From NCBI GenBank assembly GCA_031761405.1, contig JASEVX010000011.1, positions 64,583,217-64,647,216 of the forward strand: 64,000 bases of DNA, read 5' to 3'. This stretch comes from Serripes groenlandicus (lineage: Eukaryota > Mollusca > Bivalvia > Cardiida > Cardiidae). A model generated the notes under the pieces. That model saw only the letters and a list, made by a program, of their open reading frames with translations, had not been told where the DNA came from and made no database searches. Below, piece by piece: positions 53,501 to 55,654 of the stretch. The position numbers and the translations under genes were made by a program. Each line of letters begins with the position of its first letter. The stretch's first letter is position 1.

Positions 53501-55177
53501 TTGGTATTAAGTATGTCGTGCGCACGAAATAAATAAAACGTACACATGTCACCTCTGTGCCACCGTACAAAATGCTTACATTTTAATTACTTCATTCAAA
53601 TTCAGGTGAAGTGGTGGAAGGTACAATCGGATATCCGGAGTGCCAATGAGAGCACGTGTTTCCGGGAGATCAGTGACGTCATTATCCGTGGCCTGCAGAC
53701 ACAGACGGTGTATCAGTTACGAGTCCAGGGAACTAGCGCGGGAGGGGACGGGCAGATGAGTAACCCCACCTTCTTTTCCATCGAGGGTGAGTTTCTTTTA
53801 GCATCTTTGCGGCCATTTTCCATGCATGTTTCCGTAAACTATGAAATCCGTAAGCAAATCAACTAATCAAATGTATTAACCCTTTCCCTCATATAGACGC
53901 TTCCTGACGCCTCTGCAGCAGACGGCTTTTTGAAAACATAGCGACAAAAGAAGAAATTGCACAAAACGTGCAATTTCTCCTTTTGCCACAATGTTTTCCA
54001 CTTTTAGTCATAGGTTATCCATTCAATTATAGAGATTTTCTACTTTTTTATAACATATGTTCTAAGTCGTCTGCTGTAGAATTGTCGTATGAGGGAAAGG
54101 GTTAACAAACAAATGACCTTACGACTTCTCTGTTCAATTAATCTGAATATATCCCTAAGTAAATTGTAAATACCATCAATCTATGATTCATGAACACATT
54201 TTACTACCTCTTTCAAACATACAACAATTATGCAGCAGACGACTTTTCAAAGTTCTACGTAAAATCATGAAAACTCTCTTCAACCCTTTCCCTCATATAG
54301 AGGCTTTCTGACGCCTTTTCAGCAGACGGCTTTTTGAAAACATAGTGACACAAGAAGAAATTGCTCAAAACGATTCTGCAGCAGACGACTTTGAACATAT
54401 GTTATCAAAAAGTAGAACATCTCTATAATTTAATCGATAACCTATGACTAAAAGTGGAAAACATTGTGGCAAAAGGAGAAATTGCTCGTTTTGGGCAATT
54501 TCTTCTTTTGTCACTATGTTTTAAAACAGCCGTCTGCTGCAGAGGCGTCAACAAGCGTCTATATGAGGGAGAGGATTAATGGAAATTAAGGCCTATTTTA
54601 CATAATCGGAAAGGAAGAAATTGCTAACTATGAGCAAATTCTCCTTTTTCAATAATGTTTTCGAAAGTCGCATGCAACGTAAACGTCAAAGTAGGTGTGT
54701 GGGTAGGAAAGGGAAATGCATAAGTAAGTAAGTATTTTATTATAGTAAAATGTGCATATTGTACAAGCAATTCAAACAATACAACACAATAAATAGAACC
54801 CGGCCCCTTGGGCCTATTAGTCACCTTTATATAAGTACAAGTGTCCATTTCCTTCATAAATATATATACGTACATGCATATATCAAATATAAACGGGTTG
54901 AGTTGAAATAATTCTCCTTTTTCAATAATGTTTTCGAAAGTCGCATGCAACGTCAACGTCAAAGTAGGTATGTGGTCGGAAAGGGAAATGCATAATGATC
55001 GAATTGATTGTTCATATGTTTTTATTTTCAGGTGGCCAACTTCCGGTTGATCCTACCACTACCCAGATTTGTTTTGAAAATCAACCCTGTGCTAGCTCCT
55101 CCCAAACTCTACAAATCTCATTCTTCTCCGTTGTGTCTTTGCTTTGTATTCCTTTTATATTGCTTTCAATCATCTAG
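11438..55177 (+). CDS. Cont: Contactin (C-type lectin + 6 Ig + 4 FN3 + GPI), 26 exons, 5' end missing
   Basis: Cell-surface adhesion protein of the contactin family. In insects and vertebrates these proteins are GPI-anchored and work at glial, axonal or septate junctions with neurexin/neuroglian-type partners; that role here is inferred from the family. What is seen: 26 exons join with matching phases into an open frame of 1,231 codons (numbered here from Cys1 of the lectin domain). Lectin domain ~1-145, Ig1 ~165-258, Ig2 ~260-370, Ig3 ~372-463, Ig4 464-554, Ig5 555-652, Ig6 653-748, FN3-1 749-860, FN3-2 ~866-971, FN3-3 972-1084, FN3-4 1085-1183, GPI tail 1184-1231. Each Ig has its Cys...Trp...Tyr-x-Cys core. 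The exon carrying the signal peptide was not found; the first exon opens with a split codon, so at least one coding exon lies upstream. Exon edges are unusually often embedded in tandem repeats. Confidence 0.94.
11819..11996. mobile_element. Pogo/Tigger-like MITE, degenerate
   Basis: Starts TACAGTCCAACC and has a palindromic 'aaagaccacc ... ggtggtcttt' interior; the right end is degraded. A better copy is at 55478-55646. Confidence 0.65.
12100..12660 (-). mobile_element. tRNA-like SINE heads and a partial TTAA MITE in intron 1
   Basis: Minus-strand tRNA-like segments at ~12180-12255 (gtgcagaggtagaac; gggttagagtccc) and ~12560-12630 (cccgggttcgattc). Between them, 12303-12465 is the left half of the palindromic TTAA MITE. 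Confidence 0.65.
12701..12786 (+). CDS. Cont: Cont exon 2: lectin domain, helix region
   Basis: Acceptor tgtttcag, donor gtaagt. It reads SYGARLLTINDYSEHKFISD, the usual C-type lectin segment (G-A-x-L-x-x-I followed by E-x-x-F-I). It enters in phase 0 and leaves with two bases of a codon, which the first base of exon 3 completes. Confidence 0.9.
13464..13694. mobile_element. TTAA/CCCTTTCCC palindromic MITE
   Basis: Starts TTAATCCTTTCCCACATACA and ends TATGTGGGGAAAGGTTAA; centre ttgcttatgatgatcaa. Ends 28 bp before exon 3, within intron 2. Earlier short fragments lie at 13180-13300. Confidence 0.9.
13723..13868 (+). CDS. Cont: Cont exon 3: lectin domain core
   Basis: Acceptor ctgttccag, donor gtatgt at 13869. 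It contains WFTSGMYVNDKLIWDGD, the W-x-G / W-x-D-G block of the lectin fold. No EPN or QPD calcium-binding triplet is visible, so calcium-dependent sugar binding is doubtful. The last ~59 bases and the donor are the first copy of a four-copy 99-bp tandem array, so three more in-frame donors follow at 13968, 14067 and 14166. Confidence 0.9.
13810..14190 (+). repeat. 4 x 99-bp array of exon 3 end plus donor
   Basis: Copies begin at 13810, 13909, 14008 and 14107 (unit exactly 99 bp). Each has the last ~59 coding bases of exon 3, a donor (gtatgt; gtacgt in the last copy) and ~40 bp of intron. Because 99 is a multiple of three and no stop occurs, exon 3 could be extended by 33, 66 or 99 residues and still splice in frame to exon 4. 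Copies are almost identical; the fourth has the most changes. Confidence 0.95.
14761..14982. mobile_element. TTAA/CCCTTTCCC palindromic MITE
   Basis: TTAACCCTTTCTCACATACA ... GTGGGACAGGGTTAA, 222 bp, with aaattgctcattatgaac centre. Confidence 0.88.
15111..15230 (+). CDS. Cont: Cont exon 4: end of lectin domain
   Basis: Acceptor atttgtag, donor gtaaat. It reads DMPMNTGYGWKLAAQSHPAN and then YICEIPQ, the closing strand of the lectin domain with its final Cys. The exon's last ~30 bases and the donor are copy 1 of a 67-bp tandem array. Confidence 0.9.
15201..15850 (+). repeat. 10 x 67-bp array of exon 4 end plus donor
   Basis: Ten diverged copies of a ~67-bp unit: 'cccatagggatggt...gatttcggtaaatatg' followed by 'tgtccttgacctttacttac'. 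Copy 1 is the true 3' end of exon 4; the nine copies in intron 4 nearly all keep the ttcggtaaat donor. 67 is not a multiple of three, so use of the next donor would shift the frame. Confidence 0.93.
15977..16144. mobile_element. Short TTAA palindromic MITE
   Basis: gaaccctttcccaactgcag ... tatgtgggaaatggttaa with ttttgaaaacattgtgacaa / ttgtcacaat arms; 168 bp, lacking part of the spacer. Confidence 0.82.
16216..16475. mobile_element. GAGCCGTCC MITE (~260 bp)
   Basis: Inverted ends related to GAGCCGTCCCGCGAGAAAAC; interior 'gatcagcctg', 'aggaggcgaaaagtgt', 'gctgatccgggtcgatag'. Confidence 0.85.
16565..16763 (+). CDS. Cont: Cont exon 5: linker and first half of Ig1
   Basis: Acceptor catcacag, donor gtaaat. 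The linker (YGIGFMNPETLPHGPEMI) is followed by the Ig1 B strand (HLECDSHGIP) and the core Trp (YAWFKG). Exon ends inside an Arg codon that exon 6 completes. Confidence 0.92.
16838..17067. mobile_element. TTAA palindromic MITE, degenerate ends
   Basis: tttacccttttccacataaa ... tatgtgtgaacatgttaa, with the aaattgcttatcatgagtaa foldback centre. In intron 5. Confidence 0.8.
17141..17375. mobile_element. GAGCCGTCC MITE with 4-bp target duplication
   Basis: Begins agccgacccacgagaaaacc, ends ggttttctcttggaacggct. Flanked by atat on both sides. Confidence 0.85.
17679..17906. mobile_element. TTAA palindromic MITE
   Basis: ttaacccattccaacctaca ... tgcatgtaggaaaggattaa; centre aaattgctcatcatgagcca. 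Confidence 0.87.
18191..18535. mobile_element. CAGGGGCGTAGC element, complete, 5-bp target duplication
   Basis: 345 bp with inverted ends CAGGGGCGTAGCT / AGCTACGCCCCTG, flanked by gattg (18186-18190 and 18536-18540). It encloses a core shared with the GAGCCGTCC MITEs. Inferred hAT-like; no transposase is present. Confidence 0.87.
18580..20115. other. Intron 5: SINE tail fragments, otherwise nothing recognised
   Basis: A SINE tail at 18590-18660 (gccgtgatataaccgaaata) and a minus-strand SINE remnant at ~18890-19110. From 19130 to 20115 the sequence is AT-rich and shows no gene. Confidence 0.6.
20607..20737 (+). CDS. Cont: Cont exon 6: second half of Ig1
   Basis: Acceptor tttaacag, donor gtacgt. 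It reads YTLSGGRLTIQTPSENEDGG then FYRCYTYNDFGG, the E-F-G strands of an I-set Ig with the Asp and Tyr-x-Cys motif. A truncated MITE starts about 10 bp after the donor. Confidence 0.93.
20747..20926. mobile_element. Truncated TTAA MITE just after the exon 6 donor
   Basis: cactttccccataaagacgt ... ttatgtttgaaatggttaa with acgagcaatttctccttttg; the left arm is shortened. A smaller remnant is at 20115-20190. Confidence 0.75.
20927..22146. other. Intron 6, mostly unrecognised
   Basis: TTAA-MITE fragments at ~21835-21950 and 22013-22070; no coding signal otherwise. Confidence 0.55.
22171..22266 (+). CDS. Cont: Cont exon 7: first half of Ig2
   Basis: Acceptor ttatcttcag, donor gtaaat. It reads LHSFPPVKPDDQW... 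and then GVRISCLGPAYSP, giving the first Cys of Ig2. Phase 1 to phase 1. Confidence 0.9.
22290..22945. mobile_element. Foldback element with 'ggtctggtatccggygttct' ends
   Basis: The left end 'ggtctggtatccggtgttct'+atagt is mirrored by 'actatagaatgccgggtacg'+agacc at 22912-22940. Inner blocks (accggttac; ctacggtggaccattac) recur at 26640-26818, 45455-45690 and 55655-56250. The left end is duplicated at 22357. Confidence 0.65.
23320..23590 (+). mobile_element. tRNA-derived SINE (ggtggtgtagtggtagag head)
   Basis: Head gcatcggtggtgtagtggta with B-box-like cgggttcggtc, body 'ggactcaggattg'-like, tail ccttgatataattgaaacaa-ttgttgaa. Same type as 24836 and 47820. Confidence 0.85.
23619..23852 (+). 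CDS. Cont: Cont exon 8: second half of Ig2 and linker
   Basis: Acceptor attgacag, donor gtaagt. It contains the Ig2 Trp (KYAWFKNHD), the D-x-x-Y-Y-C motif (DDRTYYCVVTLD) and a linker SKVSLGCKLRIRNG that leads into Ig3. The single base left over joins AA of exon 9 to make Lys. Confidence 0.92.
24066..24360. other. Intron 8, no feature recognised
   Basis: AT-rich; a short TTAA-MITE end lies just upstream (23990-24064). Confidence 0.5.
24360..24820. repeat. 31-bp minisatellite with a 62-bp dimer pattern
   Basis: Unit 'attcggctaaaagctgttat'-ttgattggtga, about 15 copies. From ~24480 monomers strictly alternate between 'gattggtg' and 'gataggtg', giving a 62-bp higher-order repeat. Confidence 0.95.
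24836..25075 (+). mobile_element. tRNA-derived SINE (ggtggtgtagtggtagag head)
   Basis: cgcctcggtggtgtagtggt head, gattcgatccccgggtc B box, tail gccgtgatataactgaacaa-ttgttgaaagcggc, ending in acacacaaaaaacac. Confidence 0.9.
25191..25290 (+). CDS. Cont: Cont exon 9: first part of Ig3
   Basis: Acceptor tattttacag, donor gtaaga. It reads NDGNYGPIIYTHVFPTPALM then GSTIRMECIAYG (first Cys of Ig3). The donor context (catatggctcgtaagat) is echoed by the 23-bp repeats just downstream. Confidence 0.9.
25291..25790 (+). repeat. 23-bp array seeded on the exon 9 donor, then longer diverged units
   Basis: From about 25329 to 25500 a 23-bp unit of the form 'ggatcrtaagatataaatac'+ata repeats about seven times. 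Further copies of 'gatcgtaagatattctgtg' occur at 25508, 25560 and 25640. The repeat core resembles the real exon 9 / intron 9 junction (cata-ggctc-gtaagat), so it probably arose from the donor site. Confidence 0.75.
25969..26153 (+). CDS. Cont: Cont exon 10: second part of Ig3
   Basis: Acceptor cttcacgcag, donor gtattt. It begins LPLSYKWRREDGRPF (core Trp) and has LEAEGNYICTVNRPG (second Cys). Phases match exons 9 and 11. Confidence 0.93.
26175..26635. mobile_element. SINE fragments in intron 10
   Basis: A minus-strand tail at ~26185-26290 and a plus-strand body and tail at ~26500-26630 (ggcaaggcacattttctagc; gccgtgatataactgaaatc). Confidence 0.65.
26819..27032. mobile_element. 'CTCTTTCAGCGCC' MITE, palindromic
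   Basis: Ends gaactctttcagcgccg / ggcgctgaaagagttaa; perfect-looking centre caggtgagacagctcg / cgagctgacacacctg. Same family as 5388-5573. Confidence 0.85.
27120..27420 (+). mobile_element. tRNA-derived SINE, near complete
   Basis: Head tgtagctcagtcggtagcga with aagttcgaatc B box, body 'aaaagtcactgtgacaagcg', tail gtcgtgatataactgaacat-ttgttgaaaacggcgttaa, then tcaatcaatcaa. The head does not close into an intact tRNA cloverleaf. Confidence 0.9.
27421..27580 (+). repeat. Two-copy duplication of the exon 11 acceptor and exon start
   Basis: A ~75-79-bp unit starting 'cctgattgga' occurs at 27426 and 27501. The second copy holds the true acceptor and the first ~25 bases of exon 11. The first copy has the same exon bases (accgtactttgccaacg at 27474) but reads tttctcaacc where the true site reads cctccagcc, so its AG is lost. 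Confidence 0.85.
27549..27689 (+). CDS. Cont: Cont exon 11: first half of Ig4
   Basis: Acceptor attcctccag, donor gtaaac. It reads AKPYFANDIKDVLADPGQKA then TWYCKAVARPAAIYSWYKDG, with the first Cys and core Trp of Ig4. Confidence 0.93.
27720..28861. other. Intron 11, no feature recognised
   Basis: AT-rich sequence with no coding or repeat structure that I could define. Confidence 0.5.
28862..29093. mobile_element. TTAA palindromic MITE, left end degraded
   Basis: aacaaccccctcccacattg ... ctgtaagtgggaaagtgttaa; ends 35 bp before exon 12. A partial copy lies at ~29320-29500 after exon 12. Confidence 0.78.
29129..29260 (+). CDS. Cont: Cont exon 12: second half of Ig4
   Basis: Acceptor acgtatag, donor gtaagt. 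It reads GKLEITGNILVVYNIQKGDD then EGMYQCAATNSHGTAYSSAQ: the D-x-G-x-Y-x-C motif of an I-set Ig. Confidence 0.94.
30118..30224 (+). CDS. Cont: Cont exon 13: first part of Ig5
   Basis: Acceptor atcttgcag, donor gtaagt. It reads SFAPNFNRFPMSTTALGPLG then GNRTLDCKIEGAPLPV, a typical A-B strand pair with the first Cys. It ends in phase 0, followed by the longest intron (7.5 kb). Confidence 0.93.
30262..30740. mobile_element. Inverted pair of SINEs in intron 13
   Basis: A minus-strand SINE body at 30262-30420 is followed by a complete plus-strand SINE at 30455-30740 (ggtagttcagtcggtagcga head, gagttcgaatccc, tail ...gaaaacggcgttaaaccc, then tcaatcaatcaa). The shared body segments could pair in the pre-mRNA. 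Confidence 0.85.
31435..32370. repeat. ~145-bp tandem repeat, about 5 copies, split by a MITE
   Basis: Unit: tagtgacctagtttttgact ... 'catcaagataaacattctg'-acaaagtttca-catgctcaa-aaaatgcggcttccagagtgttaac. Periods at ~31460, 31605, 31755, then ~32105 and 32230 after the MITE at 31861-32083. Confidence 0.85.
31861..32083. mobile_element. TTAA palindromic MITE inserted in the 145-bp repeat
   Basis: gaccctttccctcatacgac ... atatgagggaaagggttaac; centre aaattgctcgttttgagcaa. The uninterrupted repeat at 32342 reads gagtgttaactagattttcc where this one is split, so the target was the TTAA in gtgTTAAC. Confidence 0.93.
32843..33920 (+). mobile_element. Pearl/Helentron-like element with 5 core repeats
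   Basis: A hairpin start (aagaggcccaagagggccag) is followed by five ~165-bp core units (agccccgccccctggcagcc ... tttcggaggagaagattttt) and a unique right part with ggttgccatggaaaccagaa and agccagaggagctaatta. Architecture matches the pearl/HINE elements of bivalves; the assignment is inferred. Confidence 0.8.
34208..35000. repeat. 397-bp tandem duplication in intron 13
   Basis: 'ttcaccctgtgtgacacaat' starts at 34208 and 34605; the two copies differ at only a handful of positions. No protein-coding family is recognised in it. Confidence 0.9.
35010..37105. other. Intron 13, right half: two palindromes, otherwise unrecognised
   Basis: AAAGACCTAATTAGGTCTTT at 35728-35749, and the same arms spaced by 'aacac' at 35889-35919. 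A 45-bp tandem pair (tttttcatcgaagcgtttgg) occurs at 36408-36495. Open frames of 60-97 codons here match no family I know. Confidence 0.55.
37110..37340. mobile_element. Foldback MITE (aaaacacacaata ends)
   Basis: Ends ggaaaaacacacaatag / tattgtgtgttttttttaac, with inner arms gttactataaatagc / gctatttatagtaac around an AT-rich loop. Confidence 0.75.
37467..37670. mobile_element. TTAA palindromic MITE upstream of exon 14
   Basis: ttaaccctttcccacataca ... tgtaagtgggaaaggatga; ends 43 bp before exon 14. Confidence 0.85.
37713..37899 (+). CDS. Cont: Cont exon 14: second part of Ig5
   Basis: Acceptor tgtattatag, donor gttagt. It begins VRWKKGGRDLNLVPG (core Trp) and contains FADQGLYTCEASNDLGTAAN (second Cys), then an Asn-Ser-Thr glycosylation sequon. 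Confidence 0.95.
37936..38167. mobile_element. TTAA palindromic MITE downstream of exon 14
   Basis: taacaactctttcccacatg ... tatatgggaaaggttcaa; centre attgctcattatgagcaatt. Confidence 0.85.
38335..41165 (+). repeat. 21-copy array of the exon 15 acceptor and exon 5' part
   Basis: Units of 82-88 bp (shorter in a few copies) each hold a pyrimidine-rich tract, ttacag, the first ~60 bases of exon 15 and 'ccactttctgtattgttctg'. Acceptor-like ACAG sites lie near 38353, 38430, 38513, 38595, 38677, 38762, 38850, 38921, 39005, 39091, 39178, 39250, 39335, 39419, 39504, 39589, 39675, 40845, 40938 and 41118; the copy at 41024 reads acaaag. A four-unit block repeats with a ~329-bp period (38677 and 39005). 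A pearl-like element interrupts the array at 39752-40838. The last copy is exon 15. Confidence 0.95.
39752..40838 (-). mobile_element. Pearl/Helentron-like element inside the exon 15 array
   Basis: On the minus strand: hairpin start caagagggccatgatggccc, five ~165-bp core units (gccccgccccctggcagcca ...), right part with ggttgccatggaaaccagaa, and terminal gctcacc/ggtgagct hairpin. It splits 'ctgtatttt' from 'tatgtttgttacag'; an empty unit at ~41008 reads ctatatttttatgtttgtta, fitting insertion at a T-T site. Confidence 0.85.
41122..41282 (+). CDS. Cont: Cont exon 15: first part of Ig6
   Basis: The acceptor is the last copy in the array (tattgttacag, ending 41121); donor gtaagt. It reads GIVIDQAPQSNIVTVNRTHF then LYCSAAYDHINMDITYEWQF, with the first Cys and Trp of Ig6. 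Only this copy reads through to the rest of the exon in frame: upstream copies run into TGA after frame rotation. The donor is itself duplicated 55 bp downstream (41338). Confidence 0.93.
41255..41365 (+). repeat. Two-copy duplication of the exon 15 donor
   Basis: The exon end and donor 'atcatggtaagtcattaatt' (41276-41295) recur as 'attatggtaagtcattaatt' 55 bp later, preceded in both cases by 'aatactaact'. The second donor at 41338 is a good match to consensus. 55 bp is not a multiple of three. Confidence 0.88.
41539..41778. mobile_element. GAGCCGTCC MITE in intron 15
   Basis: accgtcccgcgagaaaacca ... tatcgcgggacggct; interior aggaggcgaaaagggtatat. Confidence 0.85.
41970..42096 (+). CDS. Cont: Cont exon 16: second part of Ig6
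   Basis: Acceptor aaactacag, donor gtatgg. It reads GEQNGVSGLYVREAQYRNRG then EYTCIARSTLHSDSRSAFLD: the closing strands of Ig6, with Arg-x-x-Gly-x-Tyr-x-Cys in place of the commoner Asp-x-Gly. Confidence 0.94.
42447..42500. repeat. Single dispersed copy of the 53-bp minisatellite unit
   Basis: gtaataataacgttaaggtt-ggttttcccacagcgtctctcatatgtaca closely follows the monomer of the 9735-11165 array, over 30 kb away. Confidence 0.7.
42866..43340. repeat. 12-bp minisatellite, ~40 copies
   Basis: Unit gataaatgtgct / gataaaggtact / gataaatgtact. Because 12 is a multiple of three, all frames look open over parts of the array on both strands. It lies within intron 16. Confidence 0.96.
43487..43660 (+). 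CDS. Cont: Cont exon 17: first part of FN3-1
   Basis: Acceptor ttgttccag, donor gtatgt. It starts GPPGPLAGVYADQLTITATS then VQLIWTIGVESSHGAPIMYY, a classic FN3 start (Pro-Gly-Pro, core Trp, G-x-P-I-x-x-Y). An ATG at 43444 upstream is intronic. Confidence 0.95.
43670..44909. other. Intron 17: MITE fragments, otherwise unrecognised
   Basis: TTAA-MITE fragments at ~43690-43880 and 44390-44500; the rest is AT-rich without gene signal. Confidence 0.55.
44910..45071 (+). CDS. Cont: Cont exon 18: second part of FN3-1
   Basis: Acceptor ttatgatcag, donor gtgagt. It contains LIPNTSYKFRVRASNDLGRG, the FN3 F-G strands (L-x-P-x-T-x-Y-x-F-R-V). Confidence 0.95.
45455..45690. repeat. Fragment of the 'accggtta' foldback family with 3 x 37-bp tandem unit
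   Basis: 45455-45590 matches the right part of the 22290-22945 family (ggtcaggcatacactaacaa; gcagcaagcaaac). It ends in three copies of 'accggttaaacattgcttca'-ttagatattgatcatta. Confidence 0.75.
45690..45890 (+). repeat. ~42-bp array of the exon 19 acceptor, 5 degenerate copies
   Basis: The true acceptor (tttttttcagctgctgta, AG at 45873-45874) is preceded by four diverged copies: ttgtttttcagtttttgta (AG 45703), gttgtttttcagctgatgta (AG 45745), tgtttctgtttctgta (AG lost) and ttgttttaagctgctgta (AG 45828). Spacing is 41-45 bp and each copy is followed by an 'attgatatt'-like tail. Confidence 0.85.
45875..45969 (+). CDS. Cont: Cont exon 19: start of FN3-2
   Basis: Acceptor tttttttcag, donor gtgagt. 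It reads AVKTPSTPPVTAPRNVSGGD then GSVGTLNMTWT: interdomain linker, Asn-Val-Ser sequon and the core Trp of FN3-2. Ends in phase 0. Confidence 0.93.
46285..46585 (-). mobile_element. tRNA-derived SINE in intron 19
   Basis: Tail at the left (gtttaacgccgttttcaaca; tatcacggcggc), tRNA-like head at the right (ggctcgg, agactcagtcggtagcgatg on the minus strand). Confidence 0.82.
46886..46975 (+). CDS. Cont: Cont exon 20: middle of FN3-2
   Basis: Acceptor taattttag, donor gtaagt. Reads PLPKSEHSGPGIGYRIYWKK then LGDPERDWQT, the C-C'-E part of FN3-2. Phase 0 at both ends. A run of ~20 C lies in the intron at 47000. Confidence 0.94.
47572..47719 (+). CDS. Cont: Cont exon 21: end of FN3-2
   Basis: Acceptor actttttccag, donor gtaagt. 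It contains YYLQYEVIVQSFNDKGDGPN, the closing strands of an FN3 domain, followed by an Asn-Ser-Thr sequon. Confidence 0.94.
47820..48085 (+). mobile_element. tRNA-derived SINE in intron 21
   Basis: ccgcctcgatggagtagtgg head, gcaggttcgatac B box, tail ccgtgatataactggaaaac-atgttgaaagcggcg. Confidence 0.88.
48096..48285. repeat. 16-bp minisatellite, ~11 copies
   Basis: Unit agaccgtctcactcga with variants (aatcgat, attcga); starts right at the SINE's 3' tail. Confidence 0.93.
48546..48667 (+). CDS. Cont: Cont exon 22: first part of FN3-3
   Basis: Acceptor tctcatttcag, donor gtaagt. It reads PLAVPTINGWSGINLTTCIV then YFDPVPNDREHVKGRVSGYT. The usual B-strand core Trp of FN3 is replaced by Tyr (IVYFDPVP). 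From about 48610 the exon is the first copy of an 84-bp array; only this first donor gives an in-frame product. Confidence 0.93.
48610..49860 (+). repeat. 15 x 84-bp array of exon 22 end plus donor
   Basis: Donors lie at 48668, then 48751 and every 84 bp to 49843 (15 in all). Each unit has the last ~58 coding bases of exon 22, gtaagttt and ~20 bp of intron. Copies are nearly identical, with single changes; one carries TAA in place of TAT (near 48830). The first unit is 83 bp, so reading past the first donor shifts the frame, whereas units 4-15 form a spurious open frame of 376 codons. Confidence 0.96.
49890..50140 (-). mobile_element. tRNA-derived SINE in intron 22
   Basis: ttgattgattggggtttatc tail, body gtcattcgtctttcaccg and aaaagtcaccgtgacctgcg on the minus strand; the tRNA head is missing. 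Confidence 0.8.
50312..50528. mobile_element. TTAA palindromic MITE in intron 22
   Basis: ttaaccctttccctcatata ... tatatggagaagggttaa; centre attactcaaaacgagcaatt. Confidence 0.88.
50560..50842. mobile_element. CAGGGGCGTAGC element, left-truncated
   Basis: Starts within the element at aaaatgcagctgcggcgata and ends gcaaagctacgcccctg. Confidence 0.8.
50891..51476. mobile_element. TTAA palindromic MITE split by another element
   Basis: Left half 50891-51086 (ttaaccctttcccaaatata ... gatttcatagt), right half 51433-51476 (atagtcgtctactgcatatt ...). The gap is filled by the 51087-51432 element. Confidence 0.87.
51087..51432. mobile_element. CAGGGGCGTAGC element nested in a MITE, 5-bp target duplication
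   Basis: 346 bp, caggggcatagct ... agctacggccctg, flanked by atagt at 51082-51086 and 51433-51437. It carries a reversed GAGCCGTCC-like core and the palindrome gtaggcacgtgcctac. Confidence 0.92.
51579..51795 (+). CDS. Cont: Cont exon 23: second part of FN3-3
   Basis: Acceptor atccatttcag, donor gtacgt. Reads IEYYWNNVGCNPMRRSDCPQ, then LNSEYFFRVFVFNSAGTGPK. Two Cys ten residues apart in the C-E region could form an extra disulfide; this is inference. Phase 0 entry, one base carried over to exon 24. Confidence 0.95.
51800..52795. other. Intron 23, left part, no feature recognised
   Basis: AT-rich; contains repeated 'aaccggttac' motifs near 52580-52625 but no clear element. Confidence 0.5.
52795..53329 (+). 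repeat. Three ~178-bp copies of the exon 24 acceptor region and exon start
   Basis: Three units start 'cgtctgctgcgatggcgggg' (~52801), 'cgtctgttgcaatggtgggg' (~52969) and 'cgtctgctgcgattgcagga' (~53141) and run into exon 24-like sequence at 52859, 53039 and 53216. The third is the real exon. The second retains ~45 recognisable exon bases but lacks the acceptor (cattctgcgcc against attgtcagcgcc) and meets TGA. The first is more degraded. Confidence 0.87.
53214..53329 (+). CDS. Cont: Cont exon 24: first part of FN3-4
   Basis: Acceptor tatattgtcag, donor gtactg (weak). Reads APLNYPRFVTVTSVDRHSIR then VKWRQVMTTNNEEIITGYK: FN3 A-B strands with core Trp and G-Y. The weak donor is followed by 21-bp repeats that each begin gtactgta. 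Confidence 0.93.
53330..53420 (+). repeat. 4 x 21-bp array starting at the exon 24 donor
   Basis: The unit 'gtactgtaccctctccaatt'+t begins exactly at the exon 24 donor and repeats about four times, so each copy offers the same GT. Confidence 0.9.
53606..53786 (+). CDS. Cont: Cont exon 25: second part of FN3-4
   Basis: Acceptor caaattcag, donor gtgagt. Contains an Asn-Glu-Ser sequon and LQTQTVYQLRVQGTSAGGDG, the FN3 F-G strands. Last extracellular domain exon. Confidence 0.95.
53876..54105. mobile_element. TTAA palindromic MITE (ccctcatata subtype), complete
   Basis: ttaaccctttccctcatata ... gtatgagggaaagggttaa, 230 bp; centre attgcacaaaacgtgcaatt. Confidence 0.93.
54282..54579. mobile_element. 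Chimeric TTAA MITE
   Basis: The first ~95 bp is the left half of one copy (to gctcaaaacgatt) and the rest a near-complete copy in the other subtype (ctgcagcagacgactttgaa ... atgagggagaggattaa). Confidence 0.8.
54610..54990. repeat. ~90-bp MITE end duplicated around a retroelement tail
   Basis: 'ctcctttttcaataatgttt'-tcgaaagtcgcatgcaacg... occurs at ~54640 and ~54912. Between them 54720-54900 resembles a LINE/SINE 3' end (gaacccggccccttgggcct). Confidence 0.7.
55032..55177 (+). CDS. Cont: Cont exon 26: C-terminal GPI-anchor signal and stop
   Basis: Acceptor tattttcag; stop TAG at 55175-55177. It encodes GGQLPVDPTTTQICFENQPC, a Ser-rich spacer (ASSSQ) and a hydrophobic end (FFSVVSLLCIPFILLSII) with no cytoplasmic residues after it, the pattern of a GPI signal with the attachment site probably in the Ser run. 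No AATAAA was seen within 1 kb downstream; ATTAAA at 55571 and AATAAA at 56901 are weak candidates. Confidence 0.93.
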
Positions 55178-55210
55178 GCCTGAAGTGAAGGCGTGTTTAA
55201 TTTCATTATG

Positions 55211-55402
55211 TTAACGTTTTCCCACATAGGCGCTTCTGACGCCTCTGCAGCAGACGACTTTTGACTCGTGATGAGCAGTTTCACCTTTGTGCCACAATGT
55301 TTCCAACTCATTCGTTAATTATTCTTGCATTTATAGATATTCCATATTTCAATATTGTTGTTTTTAAAGTCGTCTGCTACACATTTGCTTTATGTGGGAT
55401 TT
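55211..55402. mobile_element. TTAA MITE in the 3' flank of the gene
   Basis: ttaacgttttcccacatagg ... tttatgtgggatttcaaat; starts 34 bp after the stop codon, so it is probably part of the 3' UTR. Confidence 0.78.
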
Positions 55403-55477
55403 CAAATTCATACCCAAGCTACTAATATAGTTAGCATATTGCATGGATGAACATTCTACCCTGTCACAGCTCAACAG

Positions 55478-55646
55478 TACAGTCGAACCTGTGCTTCAGA
55501 CCATCTTGGATCAGCAATTCCCGAATGTTAGTTTCCCAAGTACTCATTTTGCTGTATAAATTACCCTGCAATTAAAGACCACCTGTGACCAAAGACCAGA
55601 TTGTTCACTTCCAATGGGTGGTCTTTAAACACAGGTTTGACTGTAT
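55478..55646. mobile_element. Pogo/Tigger-like MITE
   Basis: TA-CAGTCGAACCTGTG ... ACAGGTTTGACTG-TA, with 'attaaagaccacctgtgacc' / 'gggtggtctttaaacac' inner arms; TA target consistent with Tc1/mariner-pogo type. Confidence 0.78.
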
Positions 55647-55654
55647 AATGGTCT

